In this document: in pieces, positions 17,342 to 27,169 of the stretch
How the letters are laid out: every line of letters begins with the position of its first letter
Numbering within the stretch: position 1 is the first letter of the stretch
Origin: JAICYJ01 sp963766445
GTDB taxonomy: Bacteria; Actinomycetota; Thermoleophilia; Gaiellales; JAICJC01
Assembly: GCA_963766445.1 (NCBI GenBank)
Contig: CAVXZW010000012.1
Location: 124,001-188,000 of the forward strand
Length of the DNA: 64,000 nt
Direction: 5' to 3'
Notes under the pieces: model-generated
The model's input: only the letters and a program-made list of their open reading frames with translations
The model's database searches: none
Told to the model about the DNA's origin: nothing
Made by a program: the position numbers and the translations under genes

Positions 17342-18454
17342 ATGAACGACCTGATCAGGGTTTCACTTCAGGGGGACGACGCCGTGCTCCGCGACCTGTT
17401 CGAGCGGTCGGGAATGGTGGAGATCGTCGACACCACGCCGGAGGTGCTGGTGTGGAGCCTTCCGCACGACGCGGACGGCCTGCCTGCCGAGATGCGGATC
17501 GCGTTGGCCGACACACACGGCCCCGCCATCGTCGCGCTCACCGACAGCCACCCCAGCCGCTGGTTCGACGAGGCGCTGGCACTGGGCGTGGACGAGATCG
17601 TGTACCTGCCGCAGGAGCCGCAGTCTCTGGGCATGGCGGCGGCCAAGGCGCGGGCCATGCGCAGCCGTCGCGCCAGCATGGCGGCGATGGCGCCGGCCTC
17701 GGCCAAGGGCCACCGCGCGGCGCATGTCTTCACGGTGTTCTCGACCAAGGGCGGGTCGGGCAAGACCGTGATCGCCACCAACCTGGCGGTCTGCTTCGCG
17801 CGCCAGGGCAAGCGTACGCTGCTGATCGACTTCGACCTGCACTCCGGAGATGACGCGCTGGTGCTGGGCCTGTCCCCGCGCTGGACGATCCTCGACCTGG
17901 TGCAGTCGCCCGGCGACCTGGACGGCGAGAAGCTGGCCGGGTTCGTCACCCGGCACTCGAGCGGCGTCGACCTGCTGCCCGCCCCCACCCGGCCGGACGA
18001 GGAGGAGCTGGTCGACGTGGACCGGCTGGAGCCGCTGCTGGCGGTGGCCCGCCAGAGCTACGACGCCGTCGTGATCGACACCTCCTCGCAGTTCGCGCCG
18101 GCCGTGCTCCTGGCCATCGACCACACGGATTCCCTGGTGCTGGTGGGCGCATCTGACGTGCCGACCATCAAGAGCCTCAAGATCGCGCTGGAGACGCTGG
18201 AGCTGCTGGAGATGGACGTCAAGGACGTCCGCATCCTGATGAACCGCTCGGGCGCGCGGGTGGGCCTGGACGACCGCGACGTGGAGCGCACGCTGCGGCG
18301 CGAGATCACCTACACGCTGGCGTCGGACAAGGCCATCCCGATCTCGGTCAACCGCGGCCAGCCGGTCGTGATCGACGCTCCCAAGTCGCGGGTCGCCAAG
18401 TCGTTCTACGACATGGCCCGGTCGCTCGACGCGGTGGTCGGGAGCCTGCGATGA
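17342..18454 (+). CDS. cpaE: CpaE/TadZ-like pilus localisation ATPase
   Basis: 370 aa. Residues 1-115 form an atypical receiver-like domain; from ~130 a MinD/ParA-type ATPase with deviant Walker A KGGSGKT (~136), LIDFDLHSGD and VVIDTSS. TadZ proteins place the Tad machine at the pole. GAGGAGAT precedes ATG 17342. The stop overlaps the cpaF start by four bases. Confidence 0.88.
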   Translation: MNDLIRVSLQGDDAVLRDLFERSGMVEIVDTTPEVLVWSLPHDADGLPAEMRIALADTHGPAIVALTDSHPSRWFDEALALGVDEIVYLPQEPQSLGMAAAKARAMRSRRASMAAMAPASAKGHRAAHVFTVFSTKGGSGKTVIATNLAVCFARQGKRTLLIDFDLHSGDDALVLGLSPRWTILDLVQSPGDLDGEKLAGFVTRHSSGVDLLPAPTRPDEEELVDVDRLEPLLAVARQSYDAVVIDTSSQFAPAVLLAIDHTDSLVLVGASDVPTIKSLKIALETLELLEMDVKDVRILMNRSGARVGLDDRDVERTLRREITYTLASDKAIPISVNRGQPVVIDAPKSRVAKSFYDMARSLDAVVGSLR

Positions 18455-19860
18455 AACCCGACAAGTCGCGATCGCTGCACGGCCGTCTGCGCCGTCACGA
18501 GTCCGCGGCCGGGCGGGGCAAGGTGGAGCCGACGGCGGACGTCGTCAACGATCCGTTCGTCGAGATCAAGAACGCCGCACAGCGCGAGGCGGTGCGCGAG
18601 CTGGGCCAGGACCTGGTCGAGGGCGAGGTGCCCGAGGACGAGCTGCGCGAACACGTCCAGAAGGCCGTCGACGACGCGCTGGCCGAGGCCGGCACGCCGC
18701 TCTCGATGGCCGACCGCACGCGGCTCGTGCGCGAGATCACGTCGAACATCCTCGGCTACGGGCCGATCGAGCCGTTCCTGGCCGACGACTCGATCTCGGA
18801 GGTGATGGTCAACAACCACCACACCATCTACATCGAGCGCAGGGGCCAGATCGAGGAGACCGACGTCCAGTTCGCGTCCGAGCGGCACCTGCTGCAGGTG
18901 ATCGACCGGATCGTCGCCCAGACCGGGCGGCGCATCGACGAGGCCAGCCCGATGGTGGACGCGCGCCTGCCGGACGGGTCGCGCGTGAACGCGATCATCC
19001 CGCCGCTGGCGATCACCGGCCCCTCGCTGACCGTCCGCAAGTTCTCGCGCGAGCCGCTCACGATCGACGACCTGATCGCCTTCGGCACGCTCTCCCACCA
19101 GGCCGCGGCCTTCCTCGAGGCCTGCGTCGAGGGCAAGCTGAACGTGCTGGTCTCGGGCGGCACCGGCACCGGCAAGACCACGATGCTGAACGTGCTGTCC
19201 TCGTTCATCCCCGAGCGGGAGCGCATCGTCACGATCGAGGACGCGGCCGAGCTGCGGCTGTCGCAGAAGCACGTGATCAGCCTGGAGGCGCGCCCCGCGA
19301 ACATCGAGGGCAAGGGCCAGATCTCGATCCGCGACCTGGTCAAGAACGCGCTGCGCATGCGGCCCGACCGGATCATCGTGGGTGAGTGCCGCGGCGCCGA
19401 GACGGTGGACATGCTGCAGGCAATGAACACCGGCCACGAGGGCTCGCTGACCACTATCCACGCGAACAGCCCGCGCGATGCGCTGGCCCGAACCGAGACG
19501 CTGGTGCTCACGGCCGGATTCGACCTGCCGCTGAAGGCGATTCGCGACCAGATCGCGAGCGCCTTCGACCTGATCATCCACACCCAGCGGCTGGTGGACG
19601 GCCGCCGCCGCATCACGCACATCACCGAGGTGCCGCGGGTCGAGGGCGACGTGATCACCCTGACCGACATCTTCGTGGCCGGGTTCGCGGGCGACGCCGA
19701 GGACGACCGCGTCTCGAGCACGATGCGCCACACCGGCATCCGACCCGCGTTCATCGACAAAATGGAGCTGAACGGCGTGTCGCTGCCGAAGTCGTTCTTC
19801 AACACGGATACCTCGGCCAAGGTGGACGTGCTGCGACGCGGGCAGCGCAGGAGCGCCTGA
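18451..19860 (+). CDS. cpaF: CpaF/TadA secretion ATPase of the Tad pilus
   Basis: 469-aa hexameric VirB11/GspE-type ATPase. Walker A SGGTGTGKTT (~233-242), Asp box, IVGECRGAETVDMLQAMNTGHEGSL with Walker B and His box, and an N-terminal domain ending at YGPIEPFLADDSISEVMVN. Powers pilus extension and, in some species, retraction. Overlaps cpaE (ATGA) and shares one base with the next gene. Confidence 0.93.
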   Translation: MKPDKSRSLHGRLRRHESAAGRGKVEPTADVVNDPFVEIKNAAQREAVRELGQDLVEGEVPEDELREHVQKAVDDALAEAGTPLSMADRTRLVREITSNILGYGPIEPFLADDSISEVMVNNHHTIYIERRGQIEETDVQFASERHLLQVIDRIVAQTGRRIDEASPMVDARLPDGSRVNAIIPPLAITGPSLTVRKFSREPLTIDDLIAFGTLSHQAAAFLEACVEGKLNVLVSGGTGTGKTTMLNVLSSFIPERERIVTIEDAAELRLSQKHVISLEARPANIEGKGQISIRDLVKNALRMRPDRIIVGECRGAETVDMLQAMNTGHEGSLTTIHANSPRDALARTETLVLTAGFDLPLKAIRDQIASAFDLIIHTQRLVDGRRRITHITEVPRVEGDVITLTDIFVAGFAGDAEDDRVSSTMRHTGIRPAFIDKMELNGVSLPKSFFNTDTSAKVDVLRRGQRRSA

Positions 19861-21713
19861 TGCGGCTGCGGCACGCGCTGGGAGTGGCGTTCGCGATCAC
19901 AATGACGCTCACCCCGGCAGCGCTGGCGGCGGACGCGGCACCAGCGCCGCAGGTGAGCGGGCGTCAGCAAGGTCGACGGCAGAACGTGCGCGTGATCGTG
20001 CGCGCGCCCGGCGACCTCACCGGCCTGGACGTGCGGGCCGAGCTGGGCGGCAAGACGGCGCAGGTGACGCGGCCGCGGCCGGTCGGCCCGCGACGCTCGC
20101 TGCACCTCGTGTTTGCCGTCGACACCTCGACCAGCATGGCCGGGCCGCCGCTGGCGGCCGCCATCGCGGCGGGACAGCGGCTGCTGGACGCGGCCGGCTC
20201 GGCCGACAAGGTCGGCCTGGTCGCGTTCGACGACACGGCCCGCACCGTGACGCCGCTGACCGCGAAACATCCAGGCGGTGCAGGCTGCATCTGCCCACGC
20301 TGACAACGCATTACGGTACATCACTCTACGACGGCATCGGCGACGCCGCTCGGCTGACCGGCCCCTCGGACGGGTCGCGGCGGGTGGTCGTGGTGCTCTC
20401 GGACGGCGACGACACCACATCGGCCACATCGCTCGACGATCTCACGGCGGCGCTCGCTCGCGACGGCGTCGAGGTGGACGCGGTCGGCCTCACCTCTTCC
20501 GGGTCGTACACGGCCACCTCCCTGCGCCGGGTGGCGGCGGCGACGCACGGCACCTACGTGCCGGTGGCGAAGGTCTCGGCGCTCGAGCCGATCGCGGCCA
20601 GGCTGGCGCAGACACGGCTGGCCGGCGAGTGGGCGGTCGACGTGGCGCTGCCCCACTCCAGCTCGCGGACGCTCACGATCAGCCTGCACGGCGGGCCGCC
20701 GGCGCACGTGTCGCTGCCGGCCGGCGTGGCCGGGCCGTCGATCTCGATGTGGAGCGAGTACGGGGCGTGGATCGTGGCGCTGCTCGGGTTCGCCGCCATC
20801 ATGATGCTGGCGACCGTGGTCATGAGCGCGGCCGAACGCCGGCCGCAGGCGCTCACGGCACGGCTCTCTCCGTACTCCTCGGAGCTGTCGAAGGAGGCGG
20901 CGAAGGCGCACGAGCCGGCCCTGACCGACATGTACGAGGGTCTCGAGACGCGGCTCGGGAAGACGCGGGCGTGGGGATGGCTGCACACGCTGGCCGAGCG
21001 CGCCGGCAGCACCGTTCCCACCGGCCAGATCGTCACCATCATCGCCGCCAGCGCGCTGTTCCCGGCGGCCTTCGGGCTGGTCACCGCAGGGCCGCTGCTG
21101 GCGCTGCCGCTGCTCCTGTGCGGCGCGCTGCCCGTGATGGTGCTGCGCTTCCGCGCCCGTCGCCGCTCGACCGCCTTCGAGGCCCAGCTGCCGGAGCTGC
21201 TGGGCGTCTGGGCCAGCGCGCTTCGCGCCGGCCGCTCGTTCGCCCAGGCTCTGGACACGCTGGTCGAGGAGGCCGGCGAGCCGGCGCATGGCGAGTTCCG
21301 CCGTGCGCAGAAGCCAGGTGCGGCTGGGTGTGCCGATCGAGCAGGCGCTGGACGACATGAGCAAACGGCTGACGTCGGAGAGCTTCGAGCTGGTGGTGCT
21401 GACGACCGACGTGCAGCGGCGGATCGGCGGCAACGTCGCCGAGATCTTCGACCAGGTCGCCGACACCGTGCGCAAGCGGCAGCAGTTCAGCGCACGGGTG
21501 CGGGCGCTGGTGGCGATGGGCGTGATGTCAGCGCGCGTTCTGCTCGGTATGCCGTTCGCGCTTGCGGCGATCCTGACCGCGATCAACCCCGGCTACATGT
21601 CGCCGCTGTACGAGACGAGAGTCGGGCGGGTGCTGATCATCGTGGCGCTGGTGATGATGACCGTAGGCGCACTGGTGTTGCGGCGCATGGTGAAACCCCG
21701 GGCGATCGCGTAG
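19860..21713 (+). CDS. tadB: VWA-TadB fusion: secreted von Willebrand A domain plus T2SF platform (two frame breaks)
   Basis: About 617 aa assembled from three frames; breaks near 20270 and 21305. Signal peptide (AITMTLTPAALAADA), VWA domain with MIDAS motif DTSTSMAG and VVVVLSDGDDTTSATS, an outside beta domain, a membrane helix (WIVALLGFAAIMMLATVVM), then the TadB/T2SF domain (FEAQLPELLGVWASALRAGRS, GNVAEIFDQVADTVRKR) and C-terminal helices. T2SF proteins are the inner-membrane platform of Tad pili; canonical TadB lacks the VWA part. The outward VWA may bind metal and contact pilus or surface ligands (inference). TadC follows after 12 bases. Confidence 0.82.
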
Positions 21714-21725
21714 GGAGGCGAGGCC

Positions 21726-22604
21726 GTGTTCCTTCTCGTAGTCGTCCTGATCGCCGCGAGCGGGTTCTTCCTGCTGCGTGCGGCCGCCGCCAAGCGGATC
21801 CAGGTGGAGTCGACGCTGGGCCGGATCCCGGGCTACGGCTACGGTGAGCCGGCGCGGACGAACGACCCCCGCGCGTGGCTGCGGCGGATCGGACGGATCG
21901 CTCCGGGCGGCCGCGGGCAGGGCGCGGAGGCGCTGCGCCTGAAGCTGGCGGCCGCCGGCTGGTCACGGCTGCTGACGCCGGAGGAGCTGGCCGGGCTGAA
22001 GGTCGTGGTGCCGTTGGCGACGTACGGCCTGGTGCTGAGCCTGTCGGTGTTCCACGTGCTCTCGCTGGGGATCGCGGCGGTGGTCGGGCTGATGCTGGCG
22101 GCGATCGCGTACGCGAGCATCCCGCTGGCGATCGACATGCGCGTCCGCGGCCGCCGCGACAAGATCGTCGCCTCGCTGCCGACGGTGCTCGACCTGATGA
22201 CGCTGTCGGTGGAGGCCGGCATGAGCTTCGACGCCAGCCTGCAGCGCGTGGTTCGCCGCCTGCGCGGGCCGCTGATCGACGAGCTGGCGCTGATGCTGCG
22301 CGACACCCAGCTGGGCGCCGGCCGCAGCGACGCGATGGCGGCGATGGCCGGCCGCGTGGATGCACCCGAGATGACCAGCTTCGTACGCGCGCTGGTGCAG
22401 GCCGACCGCCTGGGCGTGCCGCTGGCGCAGATGCTGCGGACGCAGGCCGACGACCTCCGAAACCGGCTCCGCAACGAGGCCGAGGAGCAGGCCATGAAGG
22501 CGCCTGTGAAGATGCTGTTCCCGACCGTGCTGCTGATCTTCCCGGCGGTGTTCATCGTGGTGCTGGGCCCGGCCGTGATCTCGCTCATGGCCAACCTCGG
22601 CTGA
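21726..22604 (+). CDS. tadC: TadC-like T2SF platform protein
   Basis: 292 aa. Three or four membrane helices and one T2SF domain: LPTVLDLMTLSVEAGMSFDAS, EMTSFVRALVQADRLGVPLAQ, KAPVKMLFPTVLLIFPAVF. Partners TadB in the pilus platform. GTG 21726 has GGGAGG seven bases upstream. Last recognisable gene of the Tad operon; no Flp prepilin, TadV peptidase, secretin or TadG lies in the window. Confidence 0.9.
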   Translation: MFLLVVVLIAASGFFLLRAAAAKRIQVESTLGRIPGYGYGEPARTNDPRAWLRRIGRIAPGGRGQGAEALRLKLAAAGWSRLLTPEELAGLKVVVPLATYGLVLSLSVFHVLSLGIAAVVGLMLAAIAYASIPLAIDMRVRGRRDKIVASLPTVLDLMTLSVEAGMSFDASLQRVVRRLRGPLIDELALMLRDTQLGAGRSDAMAAMAGRVDAPEMTSFVRALVQADRLGVPLAQMLRTQADDLRNRLRNEAEEQAMKAPVKMLFPTVLLIFPAVFIVVLGPAVISLMANLG

Positions 22605-22698
22605 GCCCGCCCCGAAGCATCCTCGCCGTCGCGGCCGGCGGCGGAGCTCCTGTCACCCAAAAGAGGGATCCGCGGATGGGGGCGGAATCTTGCGGGCG

Positions 22699-23877
22699 AT
22701 GACCCGAGAGACGGCTCCAGATCCGCGCTCGCCGGCCGCGCCGCTGCGCCAGGATCAGCTGGAGCCGGTGCTGCAGGTGATCGAGGCCGCCCAGTCGATG
22801 GCCGCCGGCGACGACGTGCCGGCCGTGCTCGCCGACCTCTCGCGGCAGCTCACCACCTTCCTCGACGCCTCCGCCTGCATGATCTCGCTGCTCGACGATG
22901 AGCGCGGCATCCTCCGAGATCGCGCCGGATACGCCCGGCCCCCGTTCAGCTGGAAGCCGGCCCCCGACGAGTATGAGCTGGCCGACTACCCCAGCACTGA
23001 GGCGGTCATGCGCACCGGCGTGCCGTACACGTGCATGCTCGACTCGGCCGGCATCGACCCCGCCGAGGAGCGGTGGCTGCGCGAGCTCGGATTCGGGTCG
23101 CTGCTGATGTACTCGATGACCGTCGAGGGCGAGCCGTACGCGCTGGTCGAGATCTACGACGAGCGCCGCCGCAGCTTTCACCCGGCAGAGCTGCGCCTCG
23201 CCACCGCGCTGGCCGCCGAGGCCGGCACGATGGTGGCGCGCGCCCGCATGTCGGAGCGGCTCGAGGACGCCTACTTCGCCACCCTCGGCACGCTGGCAGC
23301 CGCGCTCGAGGCCAAGGACGCCTACACCAACGACCACGCCAGCAAGATCGCGGAGCTGGCCGGCCGGGTCTGCAACCAGCTCGAACTCGCTCCCGCCGAC
23401 GTCCGCGTCATCCGCCTGGCCGCGCTCTTGCACGACATCGGCAAGATCGGCATCCCCGAGTCGATCCTGCGCAAGCCGGGCTCGCTCACGGGCGAGGAGA
23501 TGCTGGTGATGCAGCGCCACCCCGACATCGGCGCGCGCATCCTCGAGCCGGTCCCCTACTTCGCGGACCTGGTGCCGCTGGTGCGCTCCAGCCACGAGCG
23601 CTGGGACGGCCGCGGCTACCCGGACGGCCTGGCCGGCGAGGAGATCCCGCTCGGCTCGCGCGTGATCGCCGTCTGTGACGCGTTCCACGCGATGACCGAG
23701 GACCGCATCTACCGCGCCGCGCTGGCCCTGCCCGCCGCCGTCACCGAGATCGAGCGCTGCACCGGCACACAGTTCGACCCGCTCTGCGTAGAGGCGCTGA
23801 TGGCGGCGCTGCGGGCGCCCGGCCCGGCCCGGCCGGTGCGCGACAGCATGATCCGCATCGCCCAGCGCCCTGATTGA
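22699..23877 (+). CDS. GAF-HD-GYP domain protein, candidate c-di-GMP phosphodiesterase
   Basis: 392 aa. GAF domain (~30-180) and HD-GYP domain (~190-385) with AALLHDIGKIGIPESIL, HPDIGARIL, SSHERWDGRGYPDGLAGEEIPLGSRVIAVCDAFHAMTEDR. Active-site His-Asp pair and the GYP motif are intact, so c-di-GMP hydrolysis is likely; the usual HHE is SHE. Lies 94 bases after tadC, same strand, suggesting pilus or attachment control by c-di-GMP. A TTG at 22690 is an alternative start; no Shine-Dalgarno or TANNNT box is obvious. Confidence 0.88.
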   Translation: MTRETAPDPRSPAAPLRQDQLEPVLQVIEAAQSMAAGDDVPAVLADLSRQLTTFLDASACMISLLDDERGILRDRAGYARPPFSWKPAPDEYELADYPSTEAVMRTGVPYTCMLDSAGIDPAEERWLRELGFGSLLMYSMTVEGEPYALVEIYDERRRSFHPAELRLATALAAEAGTMVARARMSERLEDAYFATLGTLAAALEAKDAYTNDHASKIAELAGRVCNQLELAPADVRVIRLAALLHDIGKIGIPESILRKPGSLTGEEMLVMQRHPDIGARILEPVPYFADLVPLVRSSHERWDGRGYPDGLAGEEIPLGSRVIAVCDAFHAMTEDRIYRAALALPAAVTEIERCTGTQFDPLCVEALMAALRAPGPARPVRDSMIRIAQRPD

Positions 23878-23883
23878 CCGCTG

Positions 23884-23889
23884 TAGGAT
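23884..23889 (+). promoter_or_regulatory. -10 box TAGGAT of the RidA-like gene
   Basis: Six bases before ATG 23896; located seven bases after the HD-GYP stop codon. Confidence 0.5.
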
Positions 23890-23895
23890 CGGCGC

Positions 23896-24291
23896 ATGAC
23901 CAACCGCGCCCTCCCCAACCCCTTCCCCTGGGCCGCCGAGTACCAGTACGCGCAGTCGGTGCTGACCGACGGCGAGCTGGTCTTCACCGCCGGCCAGGGC
24001 GGCTTCGGCGACGACGGCACCGTCTTCAGCGACGACCCCGAGGCTCAGATCCGCCAGGCCTTCGCGAACGTCGACCTCGCCCTGCAGGCCGGCGGCGCGT
24101 CGCTCGAGACGATCGTGAAGATGACCGTGTTCCTGGCCGACGCGTCGCTCTACGACGCCTTCAAGCGCGTGCGCGGCGAGCTGTTCGCACCGCCCTATCC
24201 GGCGAGCACCGCGATCGTGGCCGGCGGGTTCCTGTTCGACGGCATGCTGGTCGAGATCGAGGCCGTGGGCCGCGTGGCCGAGCCCCGCTGA
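23896..24291 (+). CDS. RidA/YjgF family protein
   Basis: 131-aa trimeric beta-alpha fold. Family landmarks: LVFTAGQGGFGDDG, QIRQAFANVDLALQAGGASLETIVKMTVFLAD, LVEIEAVG. Classical RidA deaminates 2-aminoacrylate through an Arg in PARS; here that site reads YPASTAIVAG with Ser, so this belongs to another Rid branch and may lack imine deaminase activity. Has its own leaderless-type promoter. Ends two bases from the convergent MFS stop. Confidence 0.85.
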   Translation: MTNRALPNPFPWAAEYQYAQSVLTDGELVFTAGQGGFGDDGTVFSDDPEAQIRQAFANVDLALQAGGASLETIVKMTVFLADASLYDAFKRVRGELFAPPYPASTAIVAGGFLFDGMLVEIEAVGRVAEPR

Positions 24292-24293
24292 AG

Positions 24294-25761
24294 CTAGCCC
24301 TCCACGGCAGCGGGCTGACGGCCGTGCGCGCCCTCGGCCTGGCGCCTCGGCCGGCGCGCCCATCGCGATCGGCCGCAGCACCAATACCGCCAGCCCGGCC
24401 GCTATCAGGGTGAACGCCGCTCCGATCAGGAAGGCCACGTGGTAGCCGCCGGTCAGAGCCGCCGCCTCGCCCTCACCCTGGCCGATCAGCGTGCTCGTGC
24501 GCGATGCGGCGGCGCTCGCCAGCACAGCCAACCCCAGCGCCCCTCCCATCATGAACGAGGTGTTGACGACGCCGGATGCCAGCCCCGCCTCGGTCGGCTC
24601 GACGTCGTTCATCGCCGCCAGCAGCACCGGGTTGAAGCCGATGCCCGCGCCCACGCCCAGCACCAGCATGGCCGGCAGCACATCGGTCAGGTAGTCGCCG
24701 TTCACGGGCACGCGCGCGAACAGCAGAAAGCCGACCGTCCAGAACAGCATGCCGGCGATCAGCGGCGGCCGGATGCCGAAGCGCATCACCAGTTTCGCGG
24801 AGATGCCGATCGAGAACCCGCCCACCAGCAGGTTGGCGGGCAGGAACGCGAGGCCCACCTGCAGCGGGGAGTAGCCGAGCACCAGCTGCAGGTACAGCGC
24901 CGACAGGAAGAACCAGGCGAACATCGCCGCCGCCGACAGCACGCCGATCACGTTGGCCGTGGCCAGGTTCCGGAGCCGGAACAGCCGCAGCGGCACGAGC
25001 GGCGCCGACACGCGCGACTCGATCACCAGGAACAGGGCCAGCAGCCCCACGGCGACACCCAGCAGGCCGAGCGTCTGGCCGGTCACCCATCCCACCCGGT
25101 TGCCGTTCACGATCGCGTAGACCGCGACCATCAGCGCCGAGGTCACGGTCACCGCGCCTGCGACGTCCAACCGCCCCGTCCGCGCCTCCGACCGGTCGGC
25201 CGGCACCAGGTTGAGGCAGGCGACGAACACGGCGATGCCGACCGGCAGGTTGACGAGGAAGATCCAGTGCCAGTCGAGCGCGTCGGTCAGCACGCCGCCC
25301 AGCAACACGCCGATGCTGCCGCCGCCGGCGGCGACGAACCCGATCACGCCCATCGCCCTGGCCCGCTCGCCCGGCTCCACGAACAGGGTCATCACCAGCG
25401 ACAGCGCCACCGCCGCCACGATCGCCCCGCCCACGCCCTGCACGGCCCGCGCCGCGATCAGCTCGCTCTGTGCGGTCGAGAGTCCGCAGGCCACCGACGA
25501 CGCCGTGAACAGCACCAGGCCGGTCAGGAACAGCTTGCGATGCCCGTAGATGTCGCCCAGCCGGCCGCCCAGCAGCAGGCACCCGCCGAACGTCAGCAGG
25601 TAGGCGTTCACGACCCAGGCCAGCGAGGACTCGGTGAATCCGAGGTCGGTGCGGATCGAGGGCAGCGCCACGTTCACGATCGTCGTGTCCAGCACGATCA
25701 TGAGGTTGCCCATGCAGAGCACGATCAGCGCCCACCAGCGCCTGTCCTGTTGAGTCGTCAT
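24294..25761 (-). CDS. MFS drug/solute exporter, DHA2 (EmrB/QacA) type (probable frame break 24300-24345)
   Basis: About 488 aa with 14 predicted membrane helices. Starts MTTQQDRRWWALIVLCMG; carries motif C-like LDTTIVNVALPSI, motif A GGRLGDIYGHRKLFL and GVGGAIVAAVALSLV. Proton-driven efflux of drugs or metabolites; substrate unknown. In the observed frame no stop appears for 1.7 kb, across RidA and the HD-GYP gene, which is implausible; a one-base shift near 24300-24345 gives a stop at 24294-24296, snug against the convergent RidA stop. GGGGCGAGG precedes ATG 25761. Confidence 0.87.
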
Positions 25762-25805
25762 CCTCGCCCCATGTTGCCTTCGCAGACTAGCGAAGACTCC
25801 GGGGG

Positions 25806-26697
25806 CTAGCGGGATGCGCCGGTGATCCGCTCCGGCCCGGCGTACACGTTGAACCGCTCGTCGCGCAGGAACCCCGCCAGGGTCATCCCGAACCGGCGAG
25901 CGGTGTCGACGGCCAGGCTGGATGGCGCCGAGACGGCGCAGATGATGGGGATGCCGGCGCGTGCCGCCTTCTGCACGATCTCGAAGCTGGCGCGCCCGGA
26001 CACGAGCAGGATGCGGTCGGACAGCGGCAGCCGTCCGGCCAGCAGCTCCGCGCCGATCACCTTGTCGACGGCGTTGTGCCGGCCCACGTCCTCGCGCACG
26101 ACCAGCAGCTTGCCGGCCGGATCGAACAGGGCGGCGGCGTGCAGCCCGCCGGTGCGGTCGAACACGCTCTGTGCGCGGCGCAGCACGTCGGGCAGCGTCA
26201 CGAGCATCGCCGCGTCCACCACCGGCCCGTCGGCCGCGGGTGCGCAGCGCGTCTCGATCGCGTCCAGCGAGGCCTTGCCGCAGATGCCGCAGCTCGAGGT
26301 GGCGTAGAAGTTGCGCTGCATCTCGAAGTCGGCCAGCGTGCGTGCCACCCCCACGCTGACCACGTTGTAGTGCTGCTGCTCGCGCGGCACCGCGCAGTAG
26401 CGGATCCCGCGCACGTCCTGGGCTGCCGTCGATCAGGCCCTCCGTGAACAGGAATCCGGCCGCCAGGTCGAAGTCGTGCCCGGGGGTGCGCATGGTCACG
26501 GCCACGTTCCGCTGCTCGGCGCCCGGCTCCTCGACGCGGATCTCCATCGGCTCCTCGGTGGCCAGACGGTCGCGGCGCTGCTTGCGCCTGCCTGCCTCCA
26601 TGGTGATGACGCCGGTGCGGGTGGTGCTGGTGGGGCGCTCGATGACGGCGCCCTCACCGTCGGTGGGCAGCGCCTCGGCCGGTTCGTTGATCGGCAT
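25806..26697 (-). CDS. fdhD: formate dehydrogenase accessory sulfurtransferase FdhD (frame break near 26428)
   Basis: About 296 aa. N-terminal part (ATEEPMEIRVEEPG, VAVTMRTPGHDFDLAAGFLFTEGLI) and C-terminal part (SSCGICGKAS with the sulfur-transferring Cys pair, VREDVGRHNAVDKVIG, RASFEIVQKAARAGIPI) are in different frames that meet at the G-S/A-QDVRG junction. FdhD moves sulfur from IscS to the Mo-bisPGD cofactor of formate dehydrogenase; no fdh genes are in the window. ATG 26697 follows a TATCCT box by six bases. Confidence 0.9.
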
Positions 26698-26703
26698 GGA
26701 TGA

Positions 26704-26709
26704 AGGATA
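26704..26709 (-). promoter_or_regulatory. -10 box TATCCT of fdhD
   Basis: Six bases before ATG 26697. Confidence 0.5.
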
Positions 26710-26803
26710 GACGCCGGTCCAGGCTCTCCCGCCGGCGAGCGGGGGCGTTTGGTCGAAGGTCGCAACGGGTACTTGAAGCGTCAGCCGACGAGGAGGAATA
26801 GAC

Positions 26804-27157
26804 GTGTCAACTGCAGGATGGATAGTGCTGGTCGTGATCGTGGTCGTGGTGATCGCCGTCGTGGCGGCCCTCGTGTCGCGTCGCAGGTCGCGCGAGATGG
26901 ATATGCGGCGGACCGCCGCCGACGCACATCGCGAGGAGGCGCTTTCGCGCAGCCGCAGCGCCGAGGCGGCCAAGCTCGAGGCCGACGAGAAGGCGGCACG
27001 GGCGGAGCGCGCAAGGCTCGAGGCCGAGGACACGGCAGCTCGGGCCAGCAAGGAGCGGGAAAGCGCCCAGGAGCACATGAACATGGCCGACGAGATCGAT
27101 CCGGACGTCGACCGATCCGAGACAGAGGATGCTGCGCGAGCGGATGCCGAGCGCTGA
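26804..27157 (+). CDS. single-pass membrane protein with charged coiled coil
   Basis: 117 aa, not recognised as a named family. Residues 5-28 are a membrane helix (WIVLVVIVVVVIAVVAALV), followed by RRRSR and a long Ala/Glu/Arg-rich coiled coil (~45-95), then an acidic tail. GTG 26804 has a strong GAGGAGG. Thirteen bases upstream of the phospholipase D gene, so probably co-transcribed; may be a membrane-associated partner (inference). Confidence 0.7.
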   Translation: MSTAGWIVLVVIVVVVIAVVAALVSRRRSREMDMRRTAADAHREEALSRSRSAEAAKLEADEKAARAERARLEAEDTAARASKERESAQEHMNMADEIDPDVDRSETEDAARADAER

Positions 27158-27169
27158 GCGCAGGCGCTG

